A stretch of DNA of 64,000 bases. It comes from Neurospora tetrasperma FGSC 2508 (lineage: Eukaryota > Ascomycota > Sordariomycetes > Sordariales > Sordariaceae). The notes beneath the pieces were generated by a model that did no database searches, was not told where the DNA came from, and saw only the letters and a program-made list of their open reading frames with translations. A program made the position numbers and the translations under genes. The DNA lies in NCBI RefSeq assembly GCF_000213175.1, contig NW_009799101.1, positions 2,099,631 through 2,163,630 on the forward strand, written 5' to 3'. How positions within the stretch are numbered: the first letter of the stretch is position 1; every line of letters begins with the position of its first letter. Of the stretch, positions 10,754 through 22,843 are shown in pieces.

Positions 10754-13700
10754 GTGCAAATTACAGTTGAGGAGTTTCGTGGTAAAGGAGAGAGAAGAGG
10801 GAAGAGTTCGGAAATTCCTGCAGCCATGGGTTTCTTTTATAACACACCTGCCGTGCAAAACTTCAAGGTTTCCCAAGTAAATGGCCAGTGTTCACTTTGC
10901 GCTCTCGCTTTCCAAGGTCGCTTCAAAGGTTACCGAGGAGCACTGTTCACTGACCAGTCCCCATGATCGTACAATGTCGAGGTATCATCCATCGGACCAA
11001 AGGCAGGCGGGGGAATATGAGTGAAGGGACCTATTACCGCTCCACTCTTCAAGATATGGTTTGAATCCGGTTGGTCGACGAAGGAAGCGGACTGGTTCAG
11101 AGAAGAAGTGGCAACAGAAAAATATGAGAGGGAAATGTGATCTGTGTGTTAGTCTGATATTACCCCGAGCTCCCAAACACATTTTACCCACCATGACCTC
11201 ATCAAGGTTGCTTCCACGTCTCTTCAAATGCTATGATTTTCTGGTTCATGTCATATCAAACAGACCTAAGGGAACTAAGTGCTAGGTGAAACAGCAAAGG
11301 GGTGCGGTCAGACGCTGTTCATCCGACTAACGATCCCAACTTATTCCATAGATATATCTACCTAGGTAGCTACCTAGCGAAGCCCGCGAGGCTAGTGAGG
11401 CATCCAAACCTTTTTTTTTTTTTTTTTAAAAAAAACATCATGACATGCACATTCGGACTAGTATGCATCGACAAAGATTCTGCACGAGACCTGGATATTC
11501 TGTTTCAAGGACATAATGTCCCGGCAGTTCCATCGGGACCTGGCAGGACATGAATGCCAATGGGGGGTAACTCGGCCGTCTCTAAGAGGTTGAATAGCAT
11601 ACTGGCCCTCGGCTCTTCGGAACGCCGTCACGAGGTAAAGAAGGGCCACGCTACTACGCTGCACTCGACCGGGGGGGCAGTTTCTGGGGGCAAGGGAGCG
11701 GCAGAGGCTGTTATCTTTTTGGATCTCTTGGGCCGGTCACACCAGATAAACCCCAGCTTGAGATGAACGTGCGGCGAGTGTGCTGCACTCCGCACCCATC
11801 TACCCGCACATTGGGTGCTTGAGACCGTTCCCAGACGTGGGGGATCCGTGTGTGATGTCGAGTGTTGGCCTGTAGGGAGTAACCGAGGAGTTATGGTACC
11901 TGGTATCTTGCATGCACGTTCACCGCATGTTGAACAGTTGAAGTCTGGGGGCGACCCGTGGTAGCTTGGACAAACCACAAGCTGCTTCGAATAATGTCAT
12001 TTTCAAAGGGTTTAGATGCAGGTGTGGGAGCTCAACAGCCATGTAATAAGGGCTCTCAGCACGTAGAGGAAAGTTTTTGCCCTTCTTCTGATGGTCTCTG
12101 GGAGACTGGACAAGGTAAGTCCGGTCACACCTGGCGTAGCAGTTGCGCTTTGATATCCAGAAGGCAGAAAGAGCCGCCTCAAGACAAACCTCTAGTGTAC
12201 TCACCCGGCAAGCTTTGGAGTTGGGGGCTTGGAACGCTTTGCCGGAGCTGGGCCGTGTCACATTCCGTGTTTCCAGACTCCAAGGGGCGACCCGTAAGGA
12301 CCGGGTATTGCATCGCAAATGAAGAATAGCAAAACCTGAGCGAACTACTGGCCTCGGAAAGATGAGAACATGGAACTAGGCTCAAAGACCCTGTCACCCA
12401 ACCCTCGAAATCTGCATTCAACCTGAAACTACTCTCATGCCTGTCGATCCGAACGTGAAGAAGTATCCGAAGCCATAGTAAAAACGACTGATCGACTTTT
12501 TCTTCGCTTTACGCTGCGAAGTGATCGGATTCAGATGCCTTCTATTCGCCTTGTCGAGGTGTGACTTGAGGTGATGAGTGAGACGCGTGTATCGGCGGAC
12601 TAGTTTTGCATGGTTAAAGCAGTTACGTATAGAGATGCCGGGGAGGCTTTGGAAGTGATTTGCCAGCTTCCTTCCTTTCCACCGGTCATGCTCCGATGCG
12701 ATCCATGTCCGAAAGCATGAAGTGGGTGATAGGAAACTACCAATGTGCATTCATGGTTCACGCGTCATTTCAAGAGTGAGAGAGATGATCTCGACTCGAA
12801 GAAGGTCGGAAGAGGTTGGAGTTTTGGGCTTATCAGGACTTGTTGACGAGTTATTGCCGAAGCAAGCCAGCAGCACCAAGATTGGTAGGCAATGAAGTGT
12901 GGTATTCCGGCAAAAGTCCAGAAACGGGAAACTCATGTGTTGGATCATCAAGCTGGACTTGATCAGGAGGTTTCCGAGTTGTGGTTGTAATGTAATCGTT
13001 AACGGCACGTCCAAGATATTTGCGGGGAAACTGTTAAGGTCAGCATTCACCATAATCCCTCGACATGCTCATCACTTACACTACTACGCATCCACAATAC
13101 TACATCTCGAGGGCTCTCCGGTCTTTTCTTTTGCCGGGGCGGGATGAGAAGTTGAAAATCAGCTCTTACTTGCCTCGTGGACATGTAATCAGCGTCCGTT
13201 GTTGATGATTGGACTGATGATGTTGGATGTTTTGAAGAACTCGAGGACACCCATGATGTTGTGACTCCAAGATGGCATGTCAGATGATGCCCCGGGTAAA
13301 GGCCCGGACGGAAGGGCCGGCGGAAACACCTAGCCCAGGGGCGAGTCTAGGTGCATTATCCGACGAAGTACAGGACCCTTTCCGTCATCCATAGAGCAGA
13401 GACAGCACTTAGCCGGCGGATCTTCTCTCCACTCTCAGAGAAACCTCACCTGGCTCTAGTCTAGACCCACACTTCCTGTCTTCCATTTCTCAGTCTCATT
13501 CCCGTCAGATTTCCAACCTCAAGACTTCAAACTTCAACTTCAACCCAACAAAAGTTTTTGGTTGTCTACATATTCTTTACGTCAACACACAACCACCCTT
13601 CAAGTTGGGTACTTTGCGCTTCCTTGACGGATCCTACCTCTCGATTCCAAGACTCGAACAGAAGAAACGGGTTCAGCCGACGTAATGTATCACGCTGCAC

Positions 13701-15378
13701 AAACTTGCAGTTGCAAGGCGCCAGTGCCGCAACCTTGGGCAAACATGAAAACACCTTCCTATGGACTTGGAAACTGAGCATGGTCGCGGACCTCTTCTTA
13801 GACGGGACAGCCGGCCTGGTCGAGCTGAGAACACACAGAATTGAGGCAACCAGATATGGGACATTCCTTGCAGCCCTGGTCGTATCAATCCCCGGCTGTG
13901 TTCCCGAAGCTGACCTCTGCCTTCGAAAACAGGCGAGACAGGATTCCCGAGGCCCTTGGGAGCAGTGCTGATTCCGACACGGGCACCGTATGCCACTCAC
14001 AAAGGTGAGCATGATGGAAGCATCATGTCCGTGGCGCTGATGGCATTGGCCGTCTCTCAATGGACGCCACAGGCAAGCCTCTCCGTCGTCAGGCTCAGGG
14101 CCTTCAGTGCCATTATTTCTCCGTGATCCAATACCAAGGCTTTCGCTTGGCGCCTCGCCGTCAAGCACACAGACATGCGGTGACGGTGGCCGGGGACCAA
14201 GGACATGTTCGGTCTATCTGTTGTACAACTTGCTGTACGTATGTACAGAAGGCACTACAACGTCGGTACAGCCGTCATCGGAACCTGGAGGTATTTGAGT
14301 GCCCTGCACGGCGTCCTGGACCATGGTTTCTCGACACAAGAAATATACGGTGCACAGAAGCAGCAGGTTATTTTGGTACGGCCCGGCCTCTAGCAGAGCT
14401 ATTGCTCTGTCGACTCAGCTTGGAGTCTCGACATCTGGACGCTTCCCGTACTTAATTGCAATATCGGCAAGGTAGTGCTGCAGCTGCCACGCTAGTCGTC
14501 CGTCCGGCTGTACCTGTTATGGCGGTACCTTCTCCTCCATGCGTGCAAGTCCGAAATCATGCCTAACTGAGCCAGCCTTCTCGTCACTGTCTAAAACTAC
14601 CTACCTACCTAACAAAGACCTATGCGAGCACTTATTTGGGTTTGGGTATCCTTGGGCGCAAAGCGACAGAACCGCTCGAGTGCTAGGTACATGGACAAAC
14701 CACAGATCGATTATCCATTTTACGACATACGAACCATTGACAGACAGTACGAGAAGGCAAACAGACACTTGGAGCCGAGTCCCTCTCTTCCCATCTCCTC
14801 TTCGTGTCTCCTCCGCCCCGTAAAGGATGCTTTTGCCTCGCTTTTTCTTAATCATCCAACAACTCGCACCCTGCTCCGGATTCTAGCTTCGTTGCTGATC
14901 ACGGCTCCATGTTGCGTGACACGTCCAAGGTGTTCTACGTTTGAGCACCGATCTCCAAGCAACTAGGCTCTAGGCCACGACAAAGTCCAGATCCATCACC
15001 CCGGCCCGGCCACGGCGTATCGGATCGTGCCAATAGCCTCCGGTACCAGAATCTGTCTTTACGAGCTCCAATAACCCTTCAACCCCCGGGCGACCTTACA
15101 TACGCTGATACGCATCTTCCGATCATCTTCGCTCCACTCCCGGCTTTGCTACCGGGGTGTCCACCCGTGCATCATCCGCTCCGTTACCCAACGGCCACCG
15201 CGCCGCTTCCGCTTCCCATATCAGTCGAGGCCCAGTATCCGCGACTTCGTTGAACCCCCGCTCCGCCCTCCGGCCTGTCCCACGTTGTGTGCTTTCTCGC
15301 CTCTATCCCGTTTCAGAAAGAGTCTTTACCACCCGACCAAGGGATGATTGTGCTTATCACTCCCTAACCTATTTCGTC
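10754..15378. other. Long intergenic region, including leader of the zinc-cluster regulator
   Basis: 4.6 kb without a supportable protein gene. Short frames on both strands (for example 12750-12418 minus and 13558-13971 plus) lack domains and convincing splicing. The last 0.4-1 kb before 15379 is pyrimidine-rich and probably holds the promoter and 5' leader of the downstream transcription factor. A T17-A8 tract lies at 11411-11435. Confidence 0.5.
11411..11435. repeat. T17-A8 homopolymer junction
   Basis: A run of 17 T is followed directly by 8 A in non-coding DNA. Confidence 0.9.
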
Positions 15379-18300
15379 ATGACGCGACCGAAAGTGCCTG
15401 ACGACAAGCGTCAACGGACAGCCCAGGCTTGTGACTCTTGCAAACGGCGGAAGCAAAAGGTTCGTTGTTTGTTCGACTTGTTCTATCTATCTTCACCGGT
15501 TCTCTGTCGCCCACGGTTCGAGAGGCTGAGATATCCGATTTCATTCATGTTGCTTGCCGGATCAATGTCTGCCCCAAGCCATAACTCTTCTTACAAGCAT
15601 CCTACTCTCGGGTATCAGATTATGCCCTGGGTGCCACAGACCCATCGCAGCACCCTTATCATTAGCCTCCCGAGTCAGCCGATTTCCGTATGCGGCTGGG
15701 ATACAACATCCTCTTATCTTTCTGGGCCTTTCTGAGTTCCGATGGATACTATCGCTTCTCAGACTCTTATTCAAGCACTATTTATTCGCGATCTTCTCGT
15801 CTTCCTGAAGTTCGCTCGCCTCCATAGACCTTAATACACACTAAAGAGCACTCCTTCGAGCATGCACTAATACAATTCTTTGGCAGTGCAATGGTCAAAA
15901 GCCCTGTCAGACCTGTGTGAAGAGAAGATTGAACTGCTCTTACACCCCAAACAGCGCCCCAGAGCACGGCGCAGGCGAAACCGTCGGATCCCCTACTAGA
16001 CGGAAGCCGAGAGAACCTTCACCACAAGCCATCCCAGCTGCTTTGGACGCCTCAACAAGGCCTCTGACCAATATTGGGAGTACCGATTTCAATCGGCCAT
16101 GGGATGAGGTGCGGAGTCGGGGTCTAAGAAGGGAAAACTCTTCCATGTCCGGCCTGGCGGAACCGCTCTCTTCAGCTTCGCTCGAACATCCCGGGAAAAC
16201 GTCCCTTTACAGCTCGGGAAATGTTTCTGGCCGAAGCAGTACATACGGGCAAGCAGAGGAAGCAACTATCTATACCGAAACCAGGATGTTACAGGATCAG
16301 ACGGGTCGACTCCGTAAGTTTGCTCACTTAATCCTTGGTTTTGTAGTGCTGACTTGTAAGTCTATATCGGGGACTCGTCTACTCTCTCTATCCTACAACT
16401 GATTCGCATCATCGTCGAGAGTACTGCGGGGCCGATCCTAGGGTCCGACTTTGTTCATGATCCGAAGCGGCACCGAATCATGGAAAACATTATTGATTTT
16501 CCTGAAAATACCAAGCTCCCATGCTTCCTACCGGACAGAGAAACCGTGCACGTTCTGGTTGAGTCGTATTTTACGAATGTGAGTAGCGACGCTTGTCAAT
16601 CTTGAATGGTTGTTAATCGGGGTTCTTAGACACGGGGCTTGATCGAAGTTTTTGACAAGTCATCATTTTGCGAAAGTATCGAAATCATCTACGCTGATCC
16701 CCTATCGGCCAGCAGATATTCGACATGTCACCTTTTCCTTGTACTCGCATTGGGAATGCTTCTTTCGGCCCCTCAGCCAGGCAGCCGGGAAGAGGAGATC
16801 ATCAAGAAACTGTACGACGCAAAGCAGGATATGGCAGAACTCTTCTATCGAAGTGCCAAGTCCATGTGCGATCCCGAGTACGGGTTCGAAGATGCCGACT
16901 TTTGGTCTATTCAAGCACTTTGCTTGATGGCTGTTTACATGCTCACGGTTTCCAAACGAAATACTGCATATGCATACTTGGGTGAGATTCCCTAGTCTTG
17001 CCCCCAAACTCGGATCATAGGATTGACATATCAATACCAGGCATGGCTGTGCGGTCTGCCTATGCCTTAGGTCTCCATCGAGAGGAGACAATGCATCCGC
17101 TTATCTACCCAGAATCGACGCAAAGAGAGGTGAGACGGAATCTATGGAAGACGTTGTTTATCCTCGATCGGTTCCTTGCCGCATCCCTGGGGAGACCCGT
17201 TGCCATCGTTGAAGAGGATTGCTCATGCAAACTTACTACTAATGATGATATCGCCGACTTATCAACCGTAGGGGAAAATGGACCCGAGTCATTGCACTTT
17301 GGATGCCTCGATGCCTGTGTTAAATCATGCCGTGTCATTGGCGTAACACTCCGTGTGTTTTCAAAGCGAAAGATCTCCACCTCGGTTGTCCAGGATATCG
17401 CGAACATGGCCAAATATTGGAGGCGGCCCTCACTTGCAAACCTGACGCCGCAGCAATCACGAGAAGGCCCGACAAGCCCGGAGCAGGGTATAGCTGCTCT
17501 TCACGCCAATCTCCTGTCATTGCACTCTCTTATTCTCCTGACCAGGCAAATATTCATTATGCACAACTGGAAACTCGACCAACAACGCTCTGGGAAGGCA
17601 AACCCACCCTTAAACCGAGAGTCTCATATGGCCAAATTTTCCGAAGCCTGTGTTGTGGCATCTTACCAGACTATTCAATTGATACAACATGCCAGAGAGG
17701 ATGGGTATCTCCCACAAAGAAATCCTTTCTTCATGTAAGTCAGATCCGTTTTGATCCTTAATGATACATTCGAATCTGATCTGACGCGTCTCAGCTATTT
17801 CCTCTTCGCTGCGAGCCTCATCGTCCTTATGAATCAGTTCACCTCACTCTACTACGCCGATACATATAACAAGACTATCACCGACGCGATTTCAACCATG
17901 AAATACTGTGCAGAAATTGACCCACAAGCAGAGAGGGTGCTCGAAATAATGGAAAACTTTGCACAAGTGGTTGAGACCTGGACTAAGGATCATTCGCATG
18001 CCGCTCCAGTCCTCTCAGCGGACCTTAGCTGCCTTTATACCAAAGCATCCAGTTCTCGCATGTCACGGGAGAATGGCAGCTCAGCTCCGAGTGTCCCGAG
18101 TCCCGTGGACCCAGCAGGCTCAAGAATAGGCAGCATTTCACACCAGCCTCTTGTGCCTTCACCATCCTTTTTGCGGCCACAGAAGGCTCCCAATGTATTT
18201 ATCCCGACCCCTTCAGCCACTGTCCCGGGAGTGGTAATGAACGGAATGTCTACAGTATCATCGACGACTCCACCTATGGCACCTCCACTCGCCCTACGCC

Positions 18301-18557
18301 CTGGTCATTTTACTCATTCGCCCCCTGAAGTATCTGACGAGTGGGAATTCGACCAACTCTGGAACAACTATTTACAGCTCACGCCGCATGTTTCAACAGC
18401 ACCTGAACTGGCTCATATCGCTCCACAGTTTCTTCCCCCGAGCACGGCTGTTTCGTCCGATCCATACGAGTCATATCCTCTTCGGGTCGATCCACATATA
18501 CCATCGTCAGGGTTACGCGGAAGCGTGCCAATCTATCACTTTTCAAATATGGGTTAA
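15379..18557 (+). CDS. Zn(II)2Cys6 fungal-specific transcription factor
   Basis: Six exons (15379-15459, 15887-16313, 16361-16578, 16630-16981, 17041-17734, 17795-18557) join in frame to 844 aa. The zinc binuclear cluster has Cys18, 21, 28, 34, 37 and 44 (CDSCKRRKQK then CNGQKPCQTC), preceded by a basic arm. The unusually long first intron (427 nt) falls exactly between K27 and C28. The middle-homology domain starts at a YIGDSS-type motif in exon 3 and includes MAVRSAYALGLHREE in exon 5. The C-terminal third is Ser/Pro-rich, as in activation or regulatory regions. It should bind DNA in the nucleus; targets are unknown. The cluster could be compared with cellulose-response regulators of the CLR-1 type, but I cannot confirm that. 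It is convergent with the dioxygenase gene. Confidence 0.9.
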
Positions 18558-18875
18558 CATCATCATAAGGATGTAGCGACGCTGAATTAACCCCAGATCT
18601 GACGGCCTATCCGGCTCTACGAACGCGGCGATAGCCATGGTTTAAGCTCAACTCGTCTGAAGCCAAACTATGAATGGAGGAAAGGTTTGATTATACTTAT
18701 CTCCATCGATGGTTGAAGACGAGCCATCTGAATGAAGCCTGTTAAAACGAAGTGGCCAGGGGATCTTTGCCAACAAAGGAACACCGATATACAGAATCAA
18801 CCTATGCGCCATTGTATGCCTCCCCAAAGCTCTATACCATCCGCCGACCTACTGCGTTCTCCCATACTCTAAGGC
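18558..18875. other. Shared 3' spacer between convergent genes
   Basis: 318 bp separates two stop codons facing each other, so it holds both 3' UTRs. No gene seen. Confidence 0.6.
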
Positions 18876-19913
18876 CTAATCCTCCCTGCTCAAAACGAAA
18901 TCATACTCAAGATACCAGCGCGCCTTAGAGTCTCCCTTATGAGGCAAGAACTTGACCACCAACTCATCCTTGACCGCGAAAACCGCATCCTCCGTCAGAT
19001 ATTTGTCCCGGCTATCGAAGATTTGCGTCGTCAGCGGGCGATGTCTTCGTGCCGAAACGACGAAGTGGATATGACCCGGCCTATTGGGGTTCCGATCCAG
19101 CAAGGTCAAGAACCTGCCCGCGGGACCATCAAACGGAATCGGATAAGAAGTCGGCCGCAGCGCATAAAACGCAAAGCGGCCATCTTGGTCAGTCTTGAAC
19201 CGACCCCTTAGGTTCATGTCGGTCTGGGACTCATCCTGCTGCTCGTAGAGTCCGTTCGGCGCGGCAAGCCAGGTGTCGACAATAGCACCGGGGATGGGCC
19301 TGCCGTCGGTGGACAGGACGCGGCCTGTGATGTAGGCCGAGTCTGCGATGGCTTGGCTGAACCAAGGTGTCTCGGGCGTCAGGTTCTTGACGATGGAGCT
19401 GCCGTTGGGTAGTAGAGGCGCGTTGTGCCTGTAGAACGGACCCAGGACTGCTGATGGTGTGCCGGCGTTGGAACTGGCGAGCAGGTTCGAAGTGATCTCG
19501 TCGACGAGAGACTCGAGGCCGAGAATGTCGCAGAGAAGTTGCGTTTCGTTGCGTCGGTCGTTGGAGATTTGGCCGCATTCATTCAGCTAAATGGAATGTT
19601 GGTCAGAAACAGCCAAAGTGATCGCGAAACAGGCGCATCGGAAATCACGCACCATTTCAACGGCTGCCTTCCACTCCGGGACTGTCAGGTTGACTTCTCG
19701 GGCGAAATCGTGAAGATGCCGTACAAGACTGGGCATGATCTGTGCCAATCTTGGATGCGCCTTCGGCCCCGTGGCAGCAATGACCTGGTTAATCAGAGAC
19801 TGGCCATCTTTCACCGATGTGGGGTGAACTTCTTCCGGGGTCTGGTCGTCTGAGTAAGTGATGCCCATTCTCAGGTTCAAAGTGGCGTCTTTGCCGATAC
19901 GAAAGTTCTCCAT
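18876..19913 (-). CDS. Intradiol ring-cleavage dioxygenase (catechol or hydroxyquinol 1,2-dioxygenase type)
   Basis: Two exons, 19913-19653 and 19586-18876, join across a 66-nt intron (GTGCGT...TTTAG) at phase 0 to give 323 aa, a usual length for the family. The non-haem Fe(III) ligands can be assigned as Tyr201 (NGLYEQQD), Tyr235 (SYPIPFDG), His259 and His261 (RPGHIHF). The spacing matches the bacterial enzymes: two Tyr about 35 apart, then His-x-His 24 residues later. The VLGPFYR and DMNLRGRF segments are also typical. No signal peptide is evident, so a cytosolic enzyme of the 3-oxoadipate or hydroxyquinol route is likely, opening an aromatic diol with O2. The exact diol cannot be read from sequence. 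The start has a plain ATG and gives the expected N-terminal alpha-helical domain. Confidence 0.92.
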
Positions 19914-22843
19914 GATATCGGTATTGGGTGCTTGGCCACACGAAATTTCAGTTTCGATGTAGAAGATGTGGACGGTATTGATGATATCGATCGATCACGC
20001 GGAACGCTATATGTGTGTCCAAAGTCGATAGGAAGGTTTCGCATCCACAAGCATCGGTACGACGAGAAAGTACTGAGAAGAGGTGAAGACGCACGTTTTA
20101 TATCAAAAGTTTGGGCATTTGTTTGTTGATGGTTATTCTTCGGCTCGTGTACCAGGATCTATCGGATGGACAGGGACGGCTGGAGTGAAACGGAGAAAAT
20201 TGAATGGCCATGTATTCATTCACGTGGTATCATGGGCCCCTTTCTCCTTCCATCCCAGCTTCACACACAAACGACAAATTGGTTATTGTTATCCCATCAA
20301 TATCAAACTTGCGCATCGAAACTACAGTCCAGTACTGGTTTGTTTGTTAGTTCGAGACCTTGTGTCAACTTCCCTATGCATTTTCATAGCTAATTCATGC
20401 GTAATCTTACCTTAGATACGCTATTTCTAATACTCAAAATGCTATATTAAATCCTGCTAATGCCTTTTGTTCTTCGTACTAGCCATTTAGATTTGTTTTT
20501 TCGAAGTTGAGGACTACTCGGGATAGATTTCGTCTATGTAGTATACAGAGTACGGTACAGTACTTAGGTAGCGTACCGAGCTAACAAACAAACCAGTACT
20601 GGATTGTACAAGAGCTCGAATGCAACAAACGCAACGCACTCTTCCGAGTTTCATTCCGGCAACTGGCGAACGAGGCATGGTACAGATCGACTATGATAAG
20701 TTAACCAACGAGAAGAGCACACAGAACTCACTTCTCTGTAGTGTCCCGTCCAGCGACAGGAGTTGGCGCGGGAAAGCGGGAGATATTAGTTTGTGTGCTT
20801 GGAAACATGCGGTGTTGATACACAAACACAAGACTTCCACAAGGTGGCTTGTCCCAGACTGGCGGGATGGAAAGAAGTTCTCACTGATACACAACATCCA
20901 ATGACGATGTGGCGGTCTCATTGGCAATTTCAGGAGCTGAGAATTGGCGAATAAAAAAAGAACAAATACATAAAACACATGTATAAAAGCCCCGGCAACA
21001 AAATGGAAACAGCTGAGCTCGAAGCAAAAGCAGATGATCAGCCTGTCATATTTTGCCTTTTCAGAAGAAGGGCTGGTCGATTGCTGGGCTGACAAGCGCA
21101 TCGCCTGCCATGCAAGGTCCCGCAAGTCACAAGGGATGAAGAGAATCTCGGCCGTTGGGTCGGCCTGGTCGGCATGCCAACGGTTCATTGAAGGAAAGCC
21201 ACCAATTCACCACTACCGCTGTTGGGCAATCATCCAGGGGTTGTTTGAAAGCTTCGGACGAACCCCTGTCAAGGTGCCGAAGAAAAGCAATCATGTGCGA
21301 TGCCGTTTGTGCGGGTTGCGGTGGCCCTTTTTTGTTCAGTTGATGAAAGGTGGTATGTTTGGCCACAGTACTCTGTAGCAGTTTTCTTGCTTGTTCTTCC
21401 TGATATCAAATCGCTCCTGATATCTCTCTGGAGAACGCCGATCATACGGCTTTTGTTTCAGATGGAATCTAAGCGATGAGAAATGTTTGTTGCTTGCTAA
21501 CTCCCGAGTCTTGTTGACAGATCGACAAGCTATTGTGGTGCTTACTTCGCCAACGATCTGTCCACCATCGTCCAGTACAGTAGTAACTGCAACTGCTCCA
21601 GACAGAGTGAAGGCACCAAAATATTCAGCACTCAAGGGTCGTCTCACGAAAGAAAAGCGGCAGAGCACTCCATCGCGATCTTTCAAAGATAGCGCTATCG
21701 ACGCAATAGCTGGAGGATCAAGACACCGCACAACGGCGGAGATACGGCACTGAAAGGACGGTGGCTGGTCACATCGTGCCATAAGAGCGGCATTAAGCAT
21801 GGGGGAGGCGGGTGATATGCCCCGTGTCAAGGATATCGGACGTGGGCGTGGACGGGGGAAGGAGCACCTTGGTGATAAGGAGGGGGAATTACGCATGCGG
21901 CTCGGCTGGAATGCCATGGCTGACTGTACCGTAGGTACCTAGAGGAGGCAAAGTCTGTTGTTGCACAAACTTCTGGAGACGAAATTGGTAGGTAGGCGGG
22001 GGGCTTTAGTGGCTTACTTGTAATTTGTACATAGCGAGGATGGACCTGGGCCCGAATGTTATGAAACTCAGAACTCGGCCGCGTTCTTCGAAGCATTGTA
22101 GTGTAGAGGTAAGTACAGTCCACATCAAGGTTGTGCTGCGGATAGCAGCTAGGAACTGAGATGGAAATCAGTAGAGGTAGCCAGCCAGAGGTTGTCCAAC
22201 GACGAACTCTTGAATGTATAGGTACTAGAGGTAAGTACGAGACAGACACACTGTTGGTGTACCCGACTAGTACCTAATCTTCAGTTCAGTTCACTTGCTC
22301 AAAGTAGGTATACAACTGAACCGAAACAAGAAACACCGTACGCTTCCTTCCTCCGCCTCTCCCAGCCGGCAGCCGCTCCTTCCATCTCACTGCAGGCAAC
22401 TGAACCCCATAAACCCCCCACCCCCTCTCTCTCTCTTTCCCTTTCCCTCTCTCACCTCTACGAACCTTACGTACAGGTACCTCTTTGACAGCCAATAACC
22501 AGTTGACCAGTTCAATTCAGTTCTGGTCGGATAGCGCAGCCACTTGTCCCGCTATCAGCTCTGCATCTCCCACCGTGGTCCCGTCCGACTTCAAGTTTGA
22601 TTCTCGGACGGGGCAGATCATGTGGCCGGGTTTCTTTCAACTTGAAAACTGAAAGGGACACTGCAGCCGATAGCGTGCATCGATGACACCGCGGGATTTG
22701 CATAGAGGTACTGACCAGGCTACTTGGCCGGTGAACGAAATGACTGGTTGGGCTATCTGTTGGCTGGCACTTTTTTCTTTTCCGTCTTTCCTTGTTTCCC
22801 CCAAATCTCTGAGCTTGTATTAGTATAACACGGTCGTAGTATT
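19914..22843. other. Intergenic region containing a small inverted-repeat element
   Basis: 2.9 kb with no supportable gene. It contains the TA-flanked element at 20325-20606, several short TACGGTACAGTAC-like motifs and a CT-rich tract around 22340-22450. The right end holds the 3' flank of the OPT gene. Confidence 0.5.
20325..20606. mobile_element. Small MITE-like element with 30-bp terminal inverted repeats and TA target duplication
   Basis: The left end (20325-20354) and the reverse complement of the right end (20577-20606) match at 28 of 30 positions, starting CAGTCCAGTACTGG or CAATCCAGTACTGG. Both ends are bordered by TA (20323-20324 and 20607-20608), the duplication typical of Tc1/mariner-class insertion. 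The 282-bp element has no coding capacity, so it would be non-autonomous. Both mismatches are transitions. The TA could be chance, since it is only two bases. Confidence 0.6.

Noticed and set aside
11055-11075. T-arm-like GGTTTGAATCC suggesting a tRNA
   Set aside because: No acceptor stem, D arm or anticodon arm could be drawn around it.
13558-13971. Plus-strand open frame of 137 codons in the gene-poor stretch
   Set aside because: No domain, mixed composition and a competing minus-strand frame of greater length. Nothing supports either.
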